Below are positions 7,709 through 16,221 of a stretch of DNA of 64,000 bases, in pieces. Numbering within the stretch: position 1 is the stretch's first letter; every line of letters starts with the position of its first letter. The translations under genes were made by a program, and so were the position numbers. Below the pieces are notes generated by a model. That model did no database searches. It worked only from the letters and a program-made list of their open reading frames with translations, and had not been told where the DNA came from. The DNA is taken from contig NZ_AGAF01000104.1 in the NCBI RefSeq assembly GCF_000224515.1, positions 1-64,000 of the forward strand, read 5' to 3'. The stretch comes from Desulfosporosinus sp. OT (GTDB lineage Bacteria > Bacillota > Desulfitobacteriia > Desulfitobacteriales > Desulfitobacteriaceae).

Positions 7709-10264
7709 TTACAGGACCCAACTTTGTACGGTTTCTAGAACTTTTTCCGGCAAGGCCACTAACCCACCAAATGCCTCTACCTGCCTTCCCTGCCAAGACT
7801 TTAAAAGTGTTGTTAAACTAGCCGGAGTTGCTGAATTCGTCGGGACTATGATAACCATTGATCCGTAAAGTGCTGCTCGCACGGCACCAGTTAAAGCATC
7901 GGGGTAATTCTCTCCGGTTGCAATTTCAAGCTTAGCCGTTGTCGGTGGATATTCTTCCAATACAGCGGCGGTTGTGTCGTAGGCCGTATACCCACTGATC
8001 CGTTTAGGCAAGGGAAGACTGTCCATTACGTTAGCCCCGACCACAGCTGTCCCTCCGATGACCAGAGTTTGGGTTGCATTGAGCTCCCTTAGAACAGTTT
8101 GTGTATCTCCAGACAAGGTTGATGACTCGGTGAGTAAAATCGGTACCCCCTGCCGAGCAGCCCAAGCTGAAATGACTAATGAATCCTGAAAGGAATGTAC
8201 GCTAGCCACGACGGCCTTTCCTTCAGTACCCAGTTCTCGGGCAATCGCCGCAGCCGTCCCTTCTGCCGTATAACCGGACAAACGTTTTACCTCATATTTC
8301 TGCCGTAGTTCTGTTTCGATTGTCGACGACAGGGCTGCCGTCCCCCCCAAGAGATAGATTGTCTTCGGAGCTAGTCTTTGCAGCTCTGCACGAACGTCCT
8401 CCGTGAGCCCAGAGCTTGGGGAGAGTAAGATCGGAGCTTGCAATTTATAGGCAAGAGGTGCACCTGCCAGAGCGTCTGGAAATTGATTAGCCTGGGCGAG
8501 TATTACGGTATCCGCTCCGGTTGTAAATGTAGCCTTGGAAATTTCTACAGCTGTTTCCTCTGCCGTGGCTCCTGCCAAACGGTTGCTCTCTGTCGTTGCC
8601 TGAGATGTCCCCACCGTATAAATTCCACCTCCATAGAGCCCTAGGCTAGCCTCACCACTAACTATCTCTCCACCTAAGGCAATCCAGCGTGAACCATCCC
8701 AATGGTAGATCGTCGCTTCGGAGTCCGCCTTAAGTGAGGAATCATTTAACTTTAAGGAAAGAATCTTCTGCGGGGTTTCACTTCCCCAGTCAATCTGAAC
8801 AACTGAGGTTATAAAGGACGCACCGTTTGGTAGACTGGCGGGAGCTGTGATGGTATTCAACGATACATTGGCTGAGCTGGCAAACGCTTGCGCAGGGATT
8901 GTTAAGGCCAGTTGTGTCGAGCCTGCTGTCGCTTGCACGATCCCCCCCAGTTCGTTGACTGAAGCTGGTGAAGTTAGCTTGTCCAGTGTTTGATTGGACA
9001 GACCCAAAGCTAATTTCACGTCCACCAGCCCATAACCGTAGTTGTTATCTATTCCCGGAGAGCCTAAATCTTTCACTCCCGCTTCAAGAACCTGAATCAC
9101 TTGGTCTCGAGACCAATCAGGGTGTTGGCTCCAAATCAAAGCGGCTTCTCCGGCTACAAATGGAGCGGCCATGGAGGTTCCGCTCGCCTCGGCATATCCA
9201 GCCCCCTGGGTCTTGCTCCACCAATCGCTCGGTATGGAATCACCAGGAGCAGCTAGATCTACCTCTGGACCTGCGACTGAGTAATCAGCCACGTTGTTGG
9301 TTTTATCGGTCGCTGCCACAGCCAGAACATCCGGGTCAGAGGCTGGGTAACTCACACCGGGATTCCCCTCCTCTTGAGAATCATAATTCCCCGCTGCTGC
9401 CACCATTAAGCACCCTTTATTATAAGCATAGGCAACTGCGTTCCTTAGAATATCTGAGGAGTCCGAACCGTCTTCAGAACCAAAGCTCAAATTCAGTATC
9501 TTGGCACCATGATCAGCCGCCCAGACAATTCCGTCGGCTATCACATCGTCATTCCCCTCTCCCGTGGAATTCATTACCTTGATCGGCATAATCTTGGCCT
9601 GATAGGCCACTCCAACAATACCTACGTCGTTTTTTTCGGCAGCCGCAATTCCGGCTACATGGGTTCCATGTCCGTTGTTATCTTGAATTGCTACCGGTGC
9701 TTCGCTCTGGGTGATGGCATTGTATCCAGGGACCAGATTGTCCTTCAGATCCGGGTGATTTATTGCGACACCCGTATCGATTACGGCAATGATCATGCCT
9801 TGACCGGTCGCCCCCATGTCCCAAGCTCCTTGGACATCACCGCTTACCATTGACCATTGGTCCTTGAAAAGAGGATCCGTCGGTACAGTTGAACTCGCTA
9901 AGCTTTGAGTCGTACGGCGATAATTTTCCTCCGCGCCCAAAATCCCGGGCGTCTTCTTCATCTCTGCTATGACTTGCTGCATATTAGTAGTTTCTTTAAG
10001 TTTTAAGGTTGCATAATTAAGAGGACCTCGGCGTACAACCTCCGCTCCGAAGTTTTGTGCCAACTTATCAATGTCTACTCCTGAGGCTAAAGAGACAACA
10101 ACTTGTAAAGGGACAACCGATTGACTGGTTTTTTCTTGGGTTAGGTTCGGTTGCTCTGTTGAAGGTAGAGGAGCAAGACCTAAATTTAAAAAGATCATCC
10201 CTATTATCACAAGAAACACAAATCCATTTTTAGTCCTACCAAATTTACCTCTTCCTGTTAACAT
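7709..10264 (-). CDS. subtilisin-like serine protease with CWB2 repeats
   Basis: About 851 residues. Order: signal or anchor segment, an inhibitor-I9-like propeptide (to about residue 115), a peptidase S8 domain with the full triad (Asp in VIDTGVAINHPD, His in NGHGTHVAGI, Ser in SGTSMAAPFVAG), a beta-rich linker, and three CWB2 repeats at the C-terminus. It is a wall-anchored protease, perhaps processing surface proteins or activating neighbouring hydrolases; its targets are unknown. The start is uncertain: TTG at 10291, GTG at 10273 and ATG at 10264 are all in frame, and none has a canonical Shine-Dalgarno because the region is a run of GAAAGAGA-like repeats. ATG at 10264 gives the most normal signal peptide. 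The gene is divergent from the GH18 gene. Confidence 0.85.
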   Translation of the reverse strand: MLTGRGKFGRTKNGFVFLVIIGMIFLNLGLAPLPSTEQPNLTQEKTSQSVVPLQVVVSLASGVDIDKLAQNFGAEVVRRGPLNYATLKLKETTNMQQVIAEMKKTPGILGAEENYRRTTQSLASSTVPTDPLFKDQWSMVSGDVQGAWDMGATGQGMIIAVIDTGVAINHPDLKDNLVPGYNAITQSEAPVAIQDNNGHGTHVAGIAAAEKNDVGIVGVAYQAKIMPIKVMNSTGEGNDDVIADGIVWAADHGAKILNLSFGSEDGSDSSDILRNAVAYAYNKGCLMVAAAGNYDSQEEGNPGVSYPASDPDVLAVAATDKTNNVADYSVAGPEVDLAAPGDSIPSDWWSKTQGAGYAEASGTSMAAPFVAGEAALIWSQHPDWSRDQVIQVLEAGVKDLGSPGIDNNYGYGLVDVKLALGLSNQTLDKLTSPASVNELGGIVQATAGSTQLALTIPAQAFASSANVSLNTITAPASLPNGASFITSVVQIDWGSETPQKILSLKLNDSSLKADSEATIYHWDGSRWIALGGEIVSGEASLGLYGGGIYTVGTSQATTESNRLAGATAEETAVEISKATFTTGADTVILAQANQFPDALAGAPLAYKLQAPILLSPSSGLTEDVRAELQRLAPKTIYLLGGTAALSSTIETELRQKYEVKRLSGYTAEGTAAAIARELGTEGKAVVASVHSFQDSLVISAWAARQGVPILLTESSTLSGDTQTVLRELNATQTLVIGGTAVVGANVMDSLPLPKRISGYTAYDTTAAVLEEYPPTTAKLEIATGENYPDALTGAVRAALYGSMVIIVPTNSATPASLTTLLKSWQGRQVEAFGGLVALPEKVLETVQSWVL

Positions 10265-10362
10265 CTCTTTCACGTCTCTTTCATGTCTCAATTCATTTCT
10301 CTTTCATGCGTCAGTTTTTATTAACTTTTAACGTCTCTTTCTATATACAAGGTACTTAGCTT

Positions 10363-10391
10363 ATATTCGTTAATTGATATCACTTTCCTTT
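10363..10391 (-). promoter_or_regulatory. sigma-H-like promoter of the protease gene
   Basis: Minus-strand AAAGGAAAG, 11 bases, then AACGAATAT. It matches the sigma-H consensus apart from one position in the -35 tail. Copies of the decamer ACGTCTCTTT or close variants lie between it and the gene start. Confidence 0.5.
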
Positions 10392-10448
10392 CTTTTTCCA
10401 CATCATTAGTCCTGTATGATTTTGGAAATCGGCATTCCTCTGTTTCTG

Positions 10449-10477
10449 GAAGGATTTTGTCTCTTTACAAAGAATAT
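10449..10477 (+). promoter_or_regulatory. sigma-H-like promoter of the GH18 gene
   Basis: GAAGGATTT, 11 bases, then AAAGAATAT, a full match to the sigma-H consensus on the plus strand. It is about 60 bases from the divergent promoter of the protease gene, so both could share regulators. Confidence 0.55.
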
Positions 10478-10565
10478 TTAAGCGAGTAGCATGATGCATA
10501 AAACCCATAGATTCAAATCTAAAATTTTTGGCAACTTACAAACCGATCATCAACTACTCGCTTAA
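10478..10565. repeat. 12-bp inverted repeat in the GH18 leader
   Basis: TTAAGCGAGTAG (10478-10489) and CTACTCGCTTAA (10554-10565) are perfect inverted copies 64 bases apart. The first arm starts right behind the predicted -10 element, so the 5' end of the mRNA would fold into a long-range stem. Downstream to 10728 are smaller hairpins (for example CGCAT-gga-ATGCG) and no gene. Confidence 0.6.
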
Positions 10566-10738
10566 CTTTTTGAGTCATGGCTCGCTCTCGACATTTGACA
10601 CGTCCTGCGCTGACGGCTGAGTTATTTTTGCAAATCAGCAAGATATTTATCTCTCGCATGGAATGCGATACAAAAATTTATATCGCTAGCGCAATCACAA
10701 TTACATTTAATCCGCAAAAAAATTCCTTGGAGGGTTTA

Positions 10739-12754
10739 ATGAACTTTTTAACAAAGAAAACAATTTGCTTTTTCTGTAGTTTTACGATCCTTTTAAGCCT
10801 TGCTCCCTTCCACCCACAAGTTGTACTAGCCGAAACTACCGAATCAGTCTCGGATCGCATTTACGGGAATACACTGTATGATACCGCCATTGAGATTTCT
10901 AAGACTGGCTGGGATTATGCTCCTGTTGCCGTACTAGCCACCGGAGGAAACTTTCCGGATGCATTGACCGGAACCGTTCTCGCACACAAAGTTAATGGGC
11001 CTCTGCTTCTTACCGAATCAGATCATTTAAATCCGGCCGTTTCAGCGGAACTCAAACGCCTCGGTACACAAGAAGTATATCTCCTGGGTGGAGAGGTTGC
11101 TTTAAACGGGGCTGTTGAACAGGCCCTCAAGAACCAAGGGATCTTACCGAAACGTCTCGCTGGATGGGATCAGTATGGGACGGCCGCAGCCATTGCTAGC
11201 GCAGCAACCTCAAGTTCTACTCAAGCATTTTTGGTGAACGGCGATCATTTTGCAGATGCCTTAAGCATCTCTTCTTATGCCGCCGCTCAGGGAATTCCCG
11301 TCTTACTCACCCGTGCCGATTCCTTACCGCCAGAAACAGCTACGGCTCTCGCCCAATTAGGTGTTCAACAAGTAACCTTGATTGGCGGCAAGGCTGTGAT
11401 TAAGGACACCATCGAAGAACAGCTCAGTAAACTCCCTCAACCTGTAAAAGTCACCGCGCGCTATGCCGGGTACGACCAATATGAAACAAACACTACTGTT
11501 TTAAATCAATTACCCTTTGAAACTTCAAAAGTCTATATTGCTACCGGAGAGAACTTCCCGGATGCCTTAGCGGGCGCAGCTCTAGCTGCAAAAGACAATG
11601 CACCGATCCTTTTGCTTCCCAGCAAACAATTAGGCACCTCTACAACGGCTTACCTTAATCAAAAACGGACCTCCGGCTCAGATTTTACAATTTTCGGGGG
11701 GTGGAGCGTTATTAATTACAAAATCGAAAGTATTGTACGTACTGGCGTTTCGCAACCACGGATTTCCCTTCAATATACCCAAGGGGGCTTATCTGGTACG
11801 AAAGGGATGCTAAGTCAGGTTGAGTCAATCCCTTCACCAGCTACGGATTATGCCGACATCATTGCGCCAAGCTGGTATTACCTCGATGATACCGCTAGCG
11901 GTGCGGTAACTGGGGGCTGGGATGCCAGTTCAGGCGATTATACCCAGTTTACGACCGCCGTTCATGACCGTAATCTAAAAGTCCTTCCCGTCATTCAATC
12001 GACCTGGTCCACTCCTAAGACTGTTGATACTGTATTGGCTTCCGACACAGCGCGTGCTAAACTGGAAAGCCAGATTGTCCAGCGAATCCAAAGTACAAAC
12101 GCTGATGGAATCGTTATCGACTTTGAATTGATGAGCAATGCCACCGGACCCTATCTCACTCAATTTATGAAAGAACTTTATGCCCAACTTCATCCCTTAA
12201 ATAAGTTAGTTATTGAAGCTGTTATGGCCCGTACCGGCTCTGAATCTTGGCTCGCTGAGTTTAACTACCATGACCTTTCTCAATACGTCGATTATCTCCA
12301 CGTCATGACGTATGACTACAGCCACTCAACCCCCGGGCCCATCGCTCCACTGGATTGGAGCAGCAAGGTTTTGCAATATACACGCGCTCAAGGTGTAGAT
12401 ATGCATAAAGTTCTCCTCGGACTTCCTTACTACGGAGCAGACTGGTGGACAGCCGACACTGGGGCTAATCCCACCTACAGTCGACGGTCGGGCGGAATGA
12501 CTGAGCTATTAGCTTTAGCTAAGGGACCAGTGCAGCGCGATTCTTCTCAGATTCCATATTTCAAGTACTCCGATGCTTCTGGTTCACACACTGTCTATTA
12601 CGATGATGTCCAAAGCTGGAATGCCAAAATGGGACTGCTCAATCAATATGGGCTCGGCGGGGTCGGAGCGTGGTCTCTCAGCTGGACCATAAATCCTACA
12701 ACTTCCACAAGCACTAGTGCTTTCTATCCGCTGCTGAAACAATATCTGCGGTAA
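10739..12754 (+). CDS. CWB2-repeat GH18 glycosidase (chitinase/SleL-like)
   Basis: 671 residues: signal peptide (cleavage near VVLAE), three CWB2 repeats (about 38-330), a short linker, then a glycoside hydrolase family 18 barrel (about 370-671). The GH18 signature DGIVIDFE is intact, with the catalytic Glu at about residue 463, and a second strand LHVMTYDY is present. Substrates could be peptidoglycan GlcNAc linkages, as in spore cortex enzymes of the YaaH/SleL type, or chitin-like polymers. The start is the ATG at 10739, four bases after GGAGGG; the longer frame from 10577 lacks such a site and would put 54 residues before the signal peptide. A strong terminator follows directly, so the gene is monocistronic. 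Confidence 0.88.
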   Translation: MNFLTKKTICFFCSFTILLSLAPFHPQVVLAETTESVSDRIYGNTLYDTAIEISKTGWDYAPVAVLATGGNFPDALTGTVLAHKVNGPLLLTESDHLNPAVSAELKRLGTQEVYLLGGEVALNGAVEQALKNQGILPKRLAGWDQYGTAAAIASAATSSSTQAFLVNGDHFADALSISSYAAAQGIPVLLTRADSLPPETATALAQLGVQQVTLIGGKAVIKDTIEEQLSKLPQPVKVTARYAGYDQYETNTTVLNQLPFETSKVYIATGENFPDALAGAALAAKDNAPILLLPSKQLGTSTTAYLNQKRTSGSDFTIFGGWSVINYKIESIVRTGVSQPRISLQYTQGGLSGTKGMLSQVESIPSPATDYADIIAPSWYYLDDTASGAVTGGWDASSGDYTQFTTAVHDRNLKVLPVIQSTWSTPKTVDTVLASDTARAKLESQIVQRIQSTNADGIVIDFELMSNATGPYLTQFMKELYAQLHPLNKLVIEAVMARTGSESWLAEFNYHDLSQYVDYLHVMTYDYSHSTPGPIAPLDWSSKVLQYTRAQGVDMHKVLLGLPYYGADWWTADTGANPTYSRRSGGMTELLALAKGPVQRDSSQIPYFKYSDASGSHTVYYDDVQSWNAKMGLLNQYGLGGVGAWSLSWTINPTTSTSTSAFYPLLKQYLR

Positions 12755-12761
12755 TGTAAAC

Positions 12762-12805
12762 AAAGCAAGCCGTTCACTGACTTTTAGTAGTGAACGGCTT
12801 GCTTT
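12762..12805 (+). terminator. strong terminator after the GH18 gene
   Basis: A perfect 17-bp stem (AAAGCAAGCCGTTCACT and its complement) with a 10-base loop, six bases after the stop codon. Its A-rich and T-rich ends suggest it can act in both directions, also ending the minus-strand Uma2-family gene. 12806-12899 shows nothing else. Confidence 0.85.
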
Positions 12806-12899
12806 ACTCTTGTTAAAATAACTTAGCCATTTGAATTAGGTTCGCAATTAGTGGCGTTGATTTCGGGAGTGGAAGGCTCTTAAAAGCTCCGCTCGATTA

Positions 12900-13478
12900 T
12901 TATTCTCCGAAGACTTGCCTCAAATTGATTGTAAAGTCTGCGAGGACTCTCGACTTCAATTGGCTATCCTCCGTAAAAATACCTGGTTTCCCATATTGAT
13001 AGTCTTCGCCTAAAATGAAAACCATGACCGTTTTATCAATGGGGTGAACAATCCAATACTCTTTGACCTTATACTTCTCATAAAGAGCTAACTTTTTTAC
13101 ATAATCAGTACTTATTGATGTTGGCGAGATAACTTCGATTATTAGGTCTGGACTACCTAAACAGCCTTTTTCGTCTAATTTAGACTCATCACATACAACT
13201 GAAATATCCGGCTGAACCACATTGCTTATTTGCTCATCTTCTTCCCCCGGTTCGCTAAAACGGACGTCGAACGGTGCTGTATAAATTCTGCAAGGCTTGT
13301 CGGCAAGATAACTACGAATCCGGAAAAATAATTCACCAGAAACTTCCTGATGCCGCCGAGACGGCGCTGCTATATTATAAGCAACTCCATCAAGCAGTTC
13401 CCACCGTTCCTCTTCAGACCACATAAGATACTCCGCATAGGTATATCGATTATTATCCTTTGGCGCAGGTAATACCAT
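12900..13478 (-). CDS. Uma2-family (DUF820) putative endonuclease
   Basis: 192 residues. It has the Uma2/DUF820 layout: YTYAEYLMWSEEERWELLDG at the N-terminus, then a PD-(D/E)XK-like core with QPDISVV, SPDLIIEVISP and YVKKLALYEKYKVKEYWIV. These proteins have a restriction-endonuclease fold and are abundant in cyanobacteria and some Firmicutes, but their cellular role is not established. ATG at 13478 is preceded by TTTGGAGG at 8 bases; the longer frame from 13547 has no ribosome site. It stands alone between surface genes with no partner methylase or toxin-antitoxin gene in sight. Confidence 0.8.
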   Translation of the reverse strand: MVLPAPKDNNRYTYAEYLMWSEEERWELLDGVAYNIAAPSRRHQEVSGELFFRIRSYLADKPCRIYTAPFDVRFSEPGEEDEQISNVVQPDISVVCDESKLDEKGCLGSPDLIIEVISPTSISTDYVKKLALYEKYKVKEYWIVHPIDKTVMVFILGEDYQYGKPGIFTEDSQLKSRVLADFTINLRQVFGE

Positions 13479-13667
13479 ATTGTTTGCCTCCAAAATTAAC
13501 AAGCTAAAGTAAGCTGACCACTTGCCAACCGCAAAACATATAACCATATTATACCATTAAATTGGGTGGAGATAAAGGTATCATGCTTTAAGACCTTCGA
13601 GAGTGTAGAAGTGATCAGTCTAAAGCCTATTACATCACCTTATGATTTCCACCAAACAACGCTCCAC

Positions 13668-14375
13668 CTACTCCGGCCAAATCCTACTCATCATCGAGTT
13701 AAGAATAATCGCCAAACTCACTTTAAACATATAATACATGCTCTTAAACGGTGTAATCGATGAATTTCCAGACAAGCGTGCATCCATTTCCACAGAGACT
13801 TCAATCACCCTTAAACCATTTTTAACTAACGTCACAATTGAATCCGGTTCCGGGTAATCTGTAGAATAGTGAGTAGATACCACCCGCAAGGCCTTCTGAT
13901 TATAGGCTCGAAATCCAGACGTAGGGTCTGTGTATTTCATTCGAACAACCGACTGAATCGTTTTACTGAGCAGATAAATCCCCATACGCCGGGACCAGGC
14001 CGATTTATAAGATGTCTTCGCCAAAAAGCGGGACCCGATCGTTACATCGGCTTGTCCAGTAAGTACTGGATCAATTAACTTCTTGATTTCCTCTGCTCTA
14101 TGCTGTCCGTCTCCATCAACTTGTAGGGCTACATCGTAGTGGTTTTTCGCAGCATAAAGAAACCCTGTCTGAACCGCTCCCCCAATTCCCAGGTTAACCG
14201 GTAACGAGATCACTTTTGCCCCATGAGCACGAGCAACCTCGGCAGTTTGGTCGGTAGATCCGTCGTCTATGACGAGAATGTCGAGCCAAGGGGATATATT
14301 CTTCAGGTTCCTGACCACGGAACCGATATTATCCTGTTCATTCAAGGCCGGGACAATGGCTAAAATCTTCTTCAC
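13668..14375 (-). CDS. GT2 glycosyltransferase, polyprenyl-phosphate sugar synthase type
   Basis: 235 residues. A GT-A fold with IVPALNEQDNI, LVIDDGSTDQT, the metal-binding QVDGDGQH and TIGSRFL, as in DPM1-like enzymes that move a sugar from a nucleotide donor to polyprenyl phosphate. There is no C-terminal membrane pair. In this operon it would supply the lipid-linked sugar for the GT39-type enzyme at 14860-16191. The GTG start at 14375 has no Shine-Dalgarno; the only strong one lies further upstream in front of a five-codon reading frame, so initiation may depend on translation from upstream. The exact sugar cannot be read from the sequence. Confidence 0.82.
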   Translation of the reverse strand: MKKILAIVPALNEQDNIGSVVRNLKNISPWLDILVIDDGSTDQTAEVARAHGAKVISLPVNLGIGGAVQTGFLYAAKNHYDVALQVDGDGQHRAEEIKKLIDPVLTGQADVTIGSRFLAKTSYKSAWSRRMGIYLLSKTIQSVVRMKYTDPTSGFRAYNQKALRVVSTHYSTDYPEPDSIVTLVKNGLRVIEVSVEMDARLSGNSSITPFKSMYYMFKVSLAIILNSMMSRIWPE

Positions 14376-14404
14376 AAAACGTTAGGCCATGGATACCCTA
14401 CTTT

Positions 14405-14437
14405 TTAGAGAGGGTTGTCCATCGCCCGTCCTCCTTC
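14405..14437 (-). other. mini-ORF MDNPL with strong ribosome site
   Basis: Minus-strand GAAGGAGG followed at 7 bases by ATG and only five codons before TAA. It lies about 30 bases upstream of the GT2 start, which itself lacks a ribosome site. It may be a reinitiation leader or the remnant of a former start region. Confidence 0.3.
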
Positions 14438-14469
14438 ACAATGACTTATTGTCTCCATCATGAAAATAA

Positions 14470-14859
14470 CTACAAGTTGCCTTTACCCGTGGTTTCCGTC
14501 GTAGGATTGCGATGATGCACTGCAACTCTACTCAATTCATCTTCAAGCAGAGCGACCCTTTGGACTAAGACTCGATTGTTCGAACTTAACTTGGAAATCG
14601 CCAACGAGAAATGAATACACAAGACAAATACCAGAACTCCAAAAACTACGAAGATCGCGGAAGGTGCATAATAGATCCCCATCAGTCCGGCCAAGTATTC
14701 AATACCATTTTTCCAAAGAGAAAAGAAGATCATACCTAGACCTGCGACAATCCAGATCAAAGAATATTCTACCGCCAAACGTCGCTGGCGGACTTGTTCG
14801 ACGACAAAACCGGTTACAAGCAAACTCGTAATCAGAACGACAATTTGAGCACGTGACAT
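14470..14859 (-). CDS. DUF2304 membrane protein
   Basis: 129 residues with three hydrophobic segments (about 5-20, 33-50, 65-90) and a C-terminal coiled-coil stretch (SNNRVLVQRVALLEDEL). It matches the DUF2304 pattern, a small membrane protein regularly encoded beside DPM1-like glycosyltransferases. That partnership is kept here, since it sits between the GT39 and GT2 genes and starts one base after the GT39 stop codon. It probably anchors the soluble GT2 enzyme at the membrane, a role inferred from gene context, not shown. Confidence 0.8.
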   Translation of the reverse strand: MSRAQIVVLITSLLVTGFVVEQVRQRRLAVEYSLIWIVAGLGMIFFSLWKNGIEYLAGLMGIYYAPSAIFVVFGVLVFVLCIHFSLAISKLSSNNRVLVQRVALLEDELSRVAVHHRNPTTETTGKGNL

Positions 14860-16191
14860 TTATCGATTATACCCTCCCATCTGTTTACGGTTGCCTTTAG
14901 ACAGTGCAACTATGCCCTTAATAACCGAAACTACAACTAAGGAGCCGAAGAGGATCATCGCGGGCATTACCGGCAGTCGATAGCGGCCGCCGGATACAAC
15001 CGTGATCATACTGACAACAAAGCTATAATAGCCTGTAAACAGTAGTAGAAAGCCAAATTTCTTCAGACGAAAGAAGCTAAGAAATACCCCAACTAACCCT
15101 AAGAGGAGATACCATTTATCCAGTGAATCTCCGTTCATTTTGTAAGCTTGATCAGGGTTAACCGGCTGCCAGAATAGGTTCTTTTCTTTAGCTAATGTAC
15201 GCTGCAAAAACAACACGGGATGTTGGATTATATAAGCCTCAGCTAATTGCTTATATTCCTTTTCTTGTTCAGAGAGCGGCAGTTTGTCGAGACGCGCTTT
15301 GACTTCCGGATCATAGCTGGGTTGATCAGAAACATAGTAATGATCTGTAATTGTCAAGGGATTGTTTCCGGAGTAGAATTCAGGGGAACCATAATTGGAC
15401 ACAGGAATAAACTGATGGTATTTAACTGCGTTACGTATCGACCAAGGACTCATGACCAGGACCGTCATTCCGACAATGAGACAGAAGTCTCTGAGCGCCG
15501 TTTTTAAGCGCCAACCATGCATCCACAGTATCCAAAATCCCAGAACCGGAAAATAAAGCAACAGGAACGGTCGAACGAGATTAGAGATCCCGATGACTGA
15601 CCCTAAGATCAAAAGGGTTCTAACTTGCGGTCGTTCAACCTCTTTAGCATAGAGTGCCAAGATATAAAGAAAAAGAGTGATCGTAAAAACGTACGTCGCT
15701 TCTGTGAGAACATACATCCTCCAGAAGGCAAACAAAGGGTAGCCCAGGGTCAACCCATAGGGGATCCAAGCATACCTCTTACCAAACAATAGCTCACCCG
15801 TTTTATAAGCGATCACCGCACTGGCTGCACCAAGTATGACGTGCAAACCAACAACCATGCCATAACTCTTTAAGCCAAATATCCCATAGACAGCGGCGAG
15901 GAGCAAGGGATAAACCGGACCAACCACATAATCTCGCGCCCTTAAAATGCCATCGGTTCCTATAGTATTTGCGAGCCCTTTGCCTTGTAAAAAGTTCTCA
16001 GCAATATTGGAATAGAGTAATCCATCGGGAGAAATAAAGTAACCTGCGCTGTACGATTTTAGGTAGAGAAGCTCTATGCCTATGGCGATGAAAAACAGGA
16101 ATCCCGTAATCCACAACCCGGATCGAGGTACGAAATTCGATGTTCGAGGCTCGAATGTTAGTGTATTTTTATCCTGTCTACGTTTATCCAA
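14860..16191 (-). CDS. GT39-like membrane glycosyltransferase (PMT/ArnT superfamily)
   Basis: 443 residues with about ten to twelve membrane segments. The first extracytoplasmic loop carries the acidic ISPDGLLY region expected of GT-C enzymes, and LTEATYVF and a large loop (about 270-340) follow. The family transfers a sugar from a polyprenyl-phosphate carrier to protein or lipid outside the membrane. The start is TTG at 16191 with AGAGGA about 9 bases upstream; an ATG close by runs into a stop after five codons. It lies 30 bases behind the CWB2 transglycosylase gene, so glycosylation of secreted wall proteins is a reasonable guess. Confidence 0.8.
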   Translation of the reverse strand: MDKRRQDKNTLTFEPRTSNFVPRSGLWITGFLFFIAIGIELLYLKSYSAGYFISPDGLLYSNIAENFLQGKGLANTIGTDGILRARDYVVGPVYPLLLAAVYGIFGLKSYGMVVGLHVILGAASAVIAYKTGELLFGKRYAWIPYGLTLGYPLFAFWRMYVLTEATYVFTITLFLYILALYAKEVERPQVRTLLILGSVIGISNLVRPFLLLYFPVLGFWILWMHGWRLKTALRDFCLIVGMTVLVMSPWSIRNAVKYHQFIPVSNYGSPEFYSGNNPLTITDHYYVSDQPSYDPEVKARLDKLPLSEQEKEYKQLAEAYIIQHPVLFLQRTLAKEKNLFWQPVNPDQAYKMNGDSLDKWYLLLGLVGVFLSFFRLKKFGFLLLFTGYYSFVVSMITVVSGGRYRLPVMPAMILFGSLVVVSVIKGIVALSKGNRKQMGGYNR

Positions 16192-16221
16192 TGACGTCCA
16201 TCCTCTACCATTTAAAATGGA

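Noticed and set aside
10577..10738. Longer N-terminus of the GH18 protein
   Set aside because: The upstream codons lack a ribosome site and precede a complete signal peptide that starts at 10739 behind GGAGGG.
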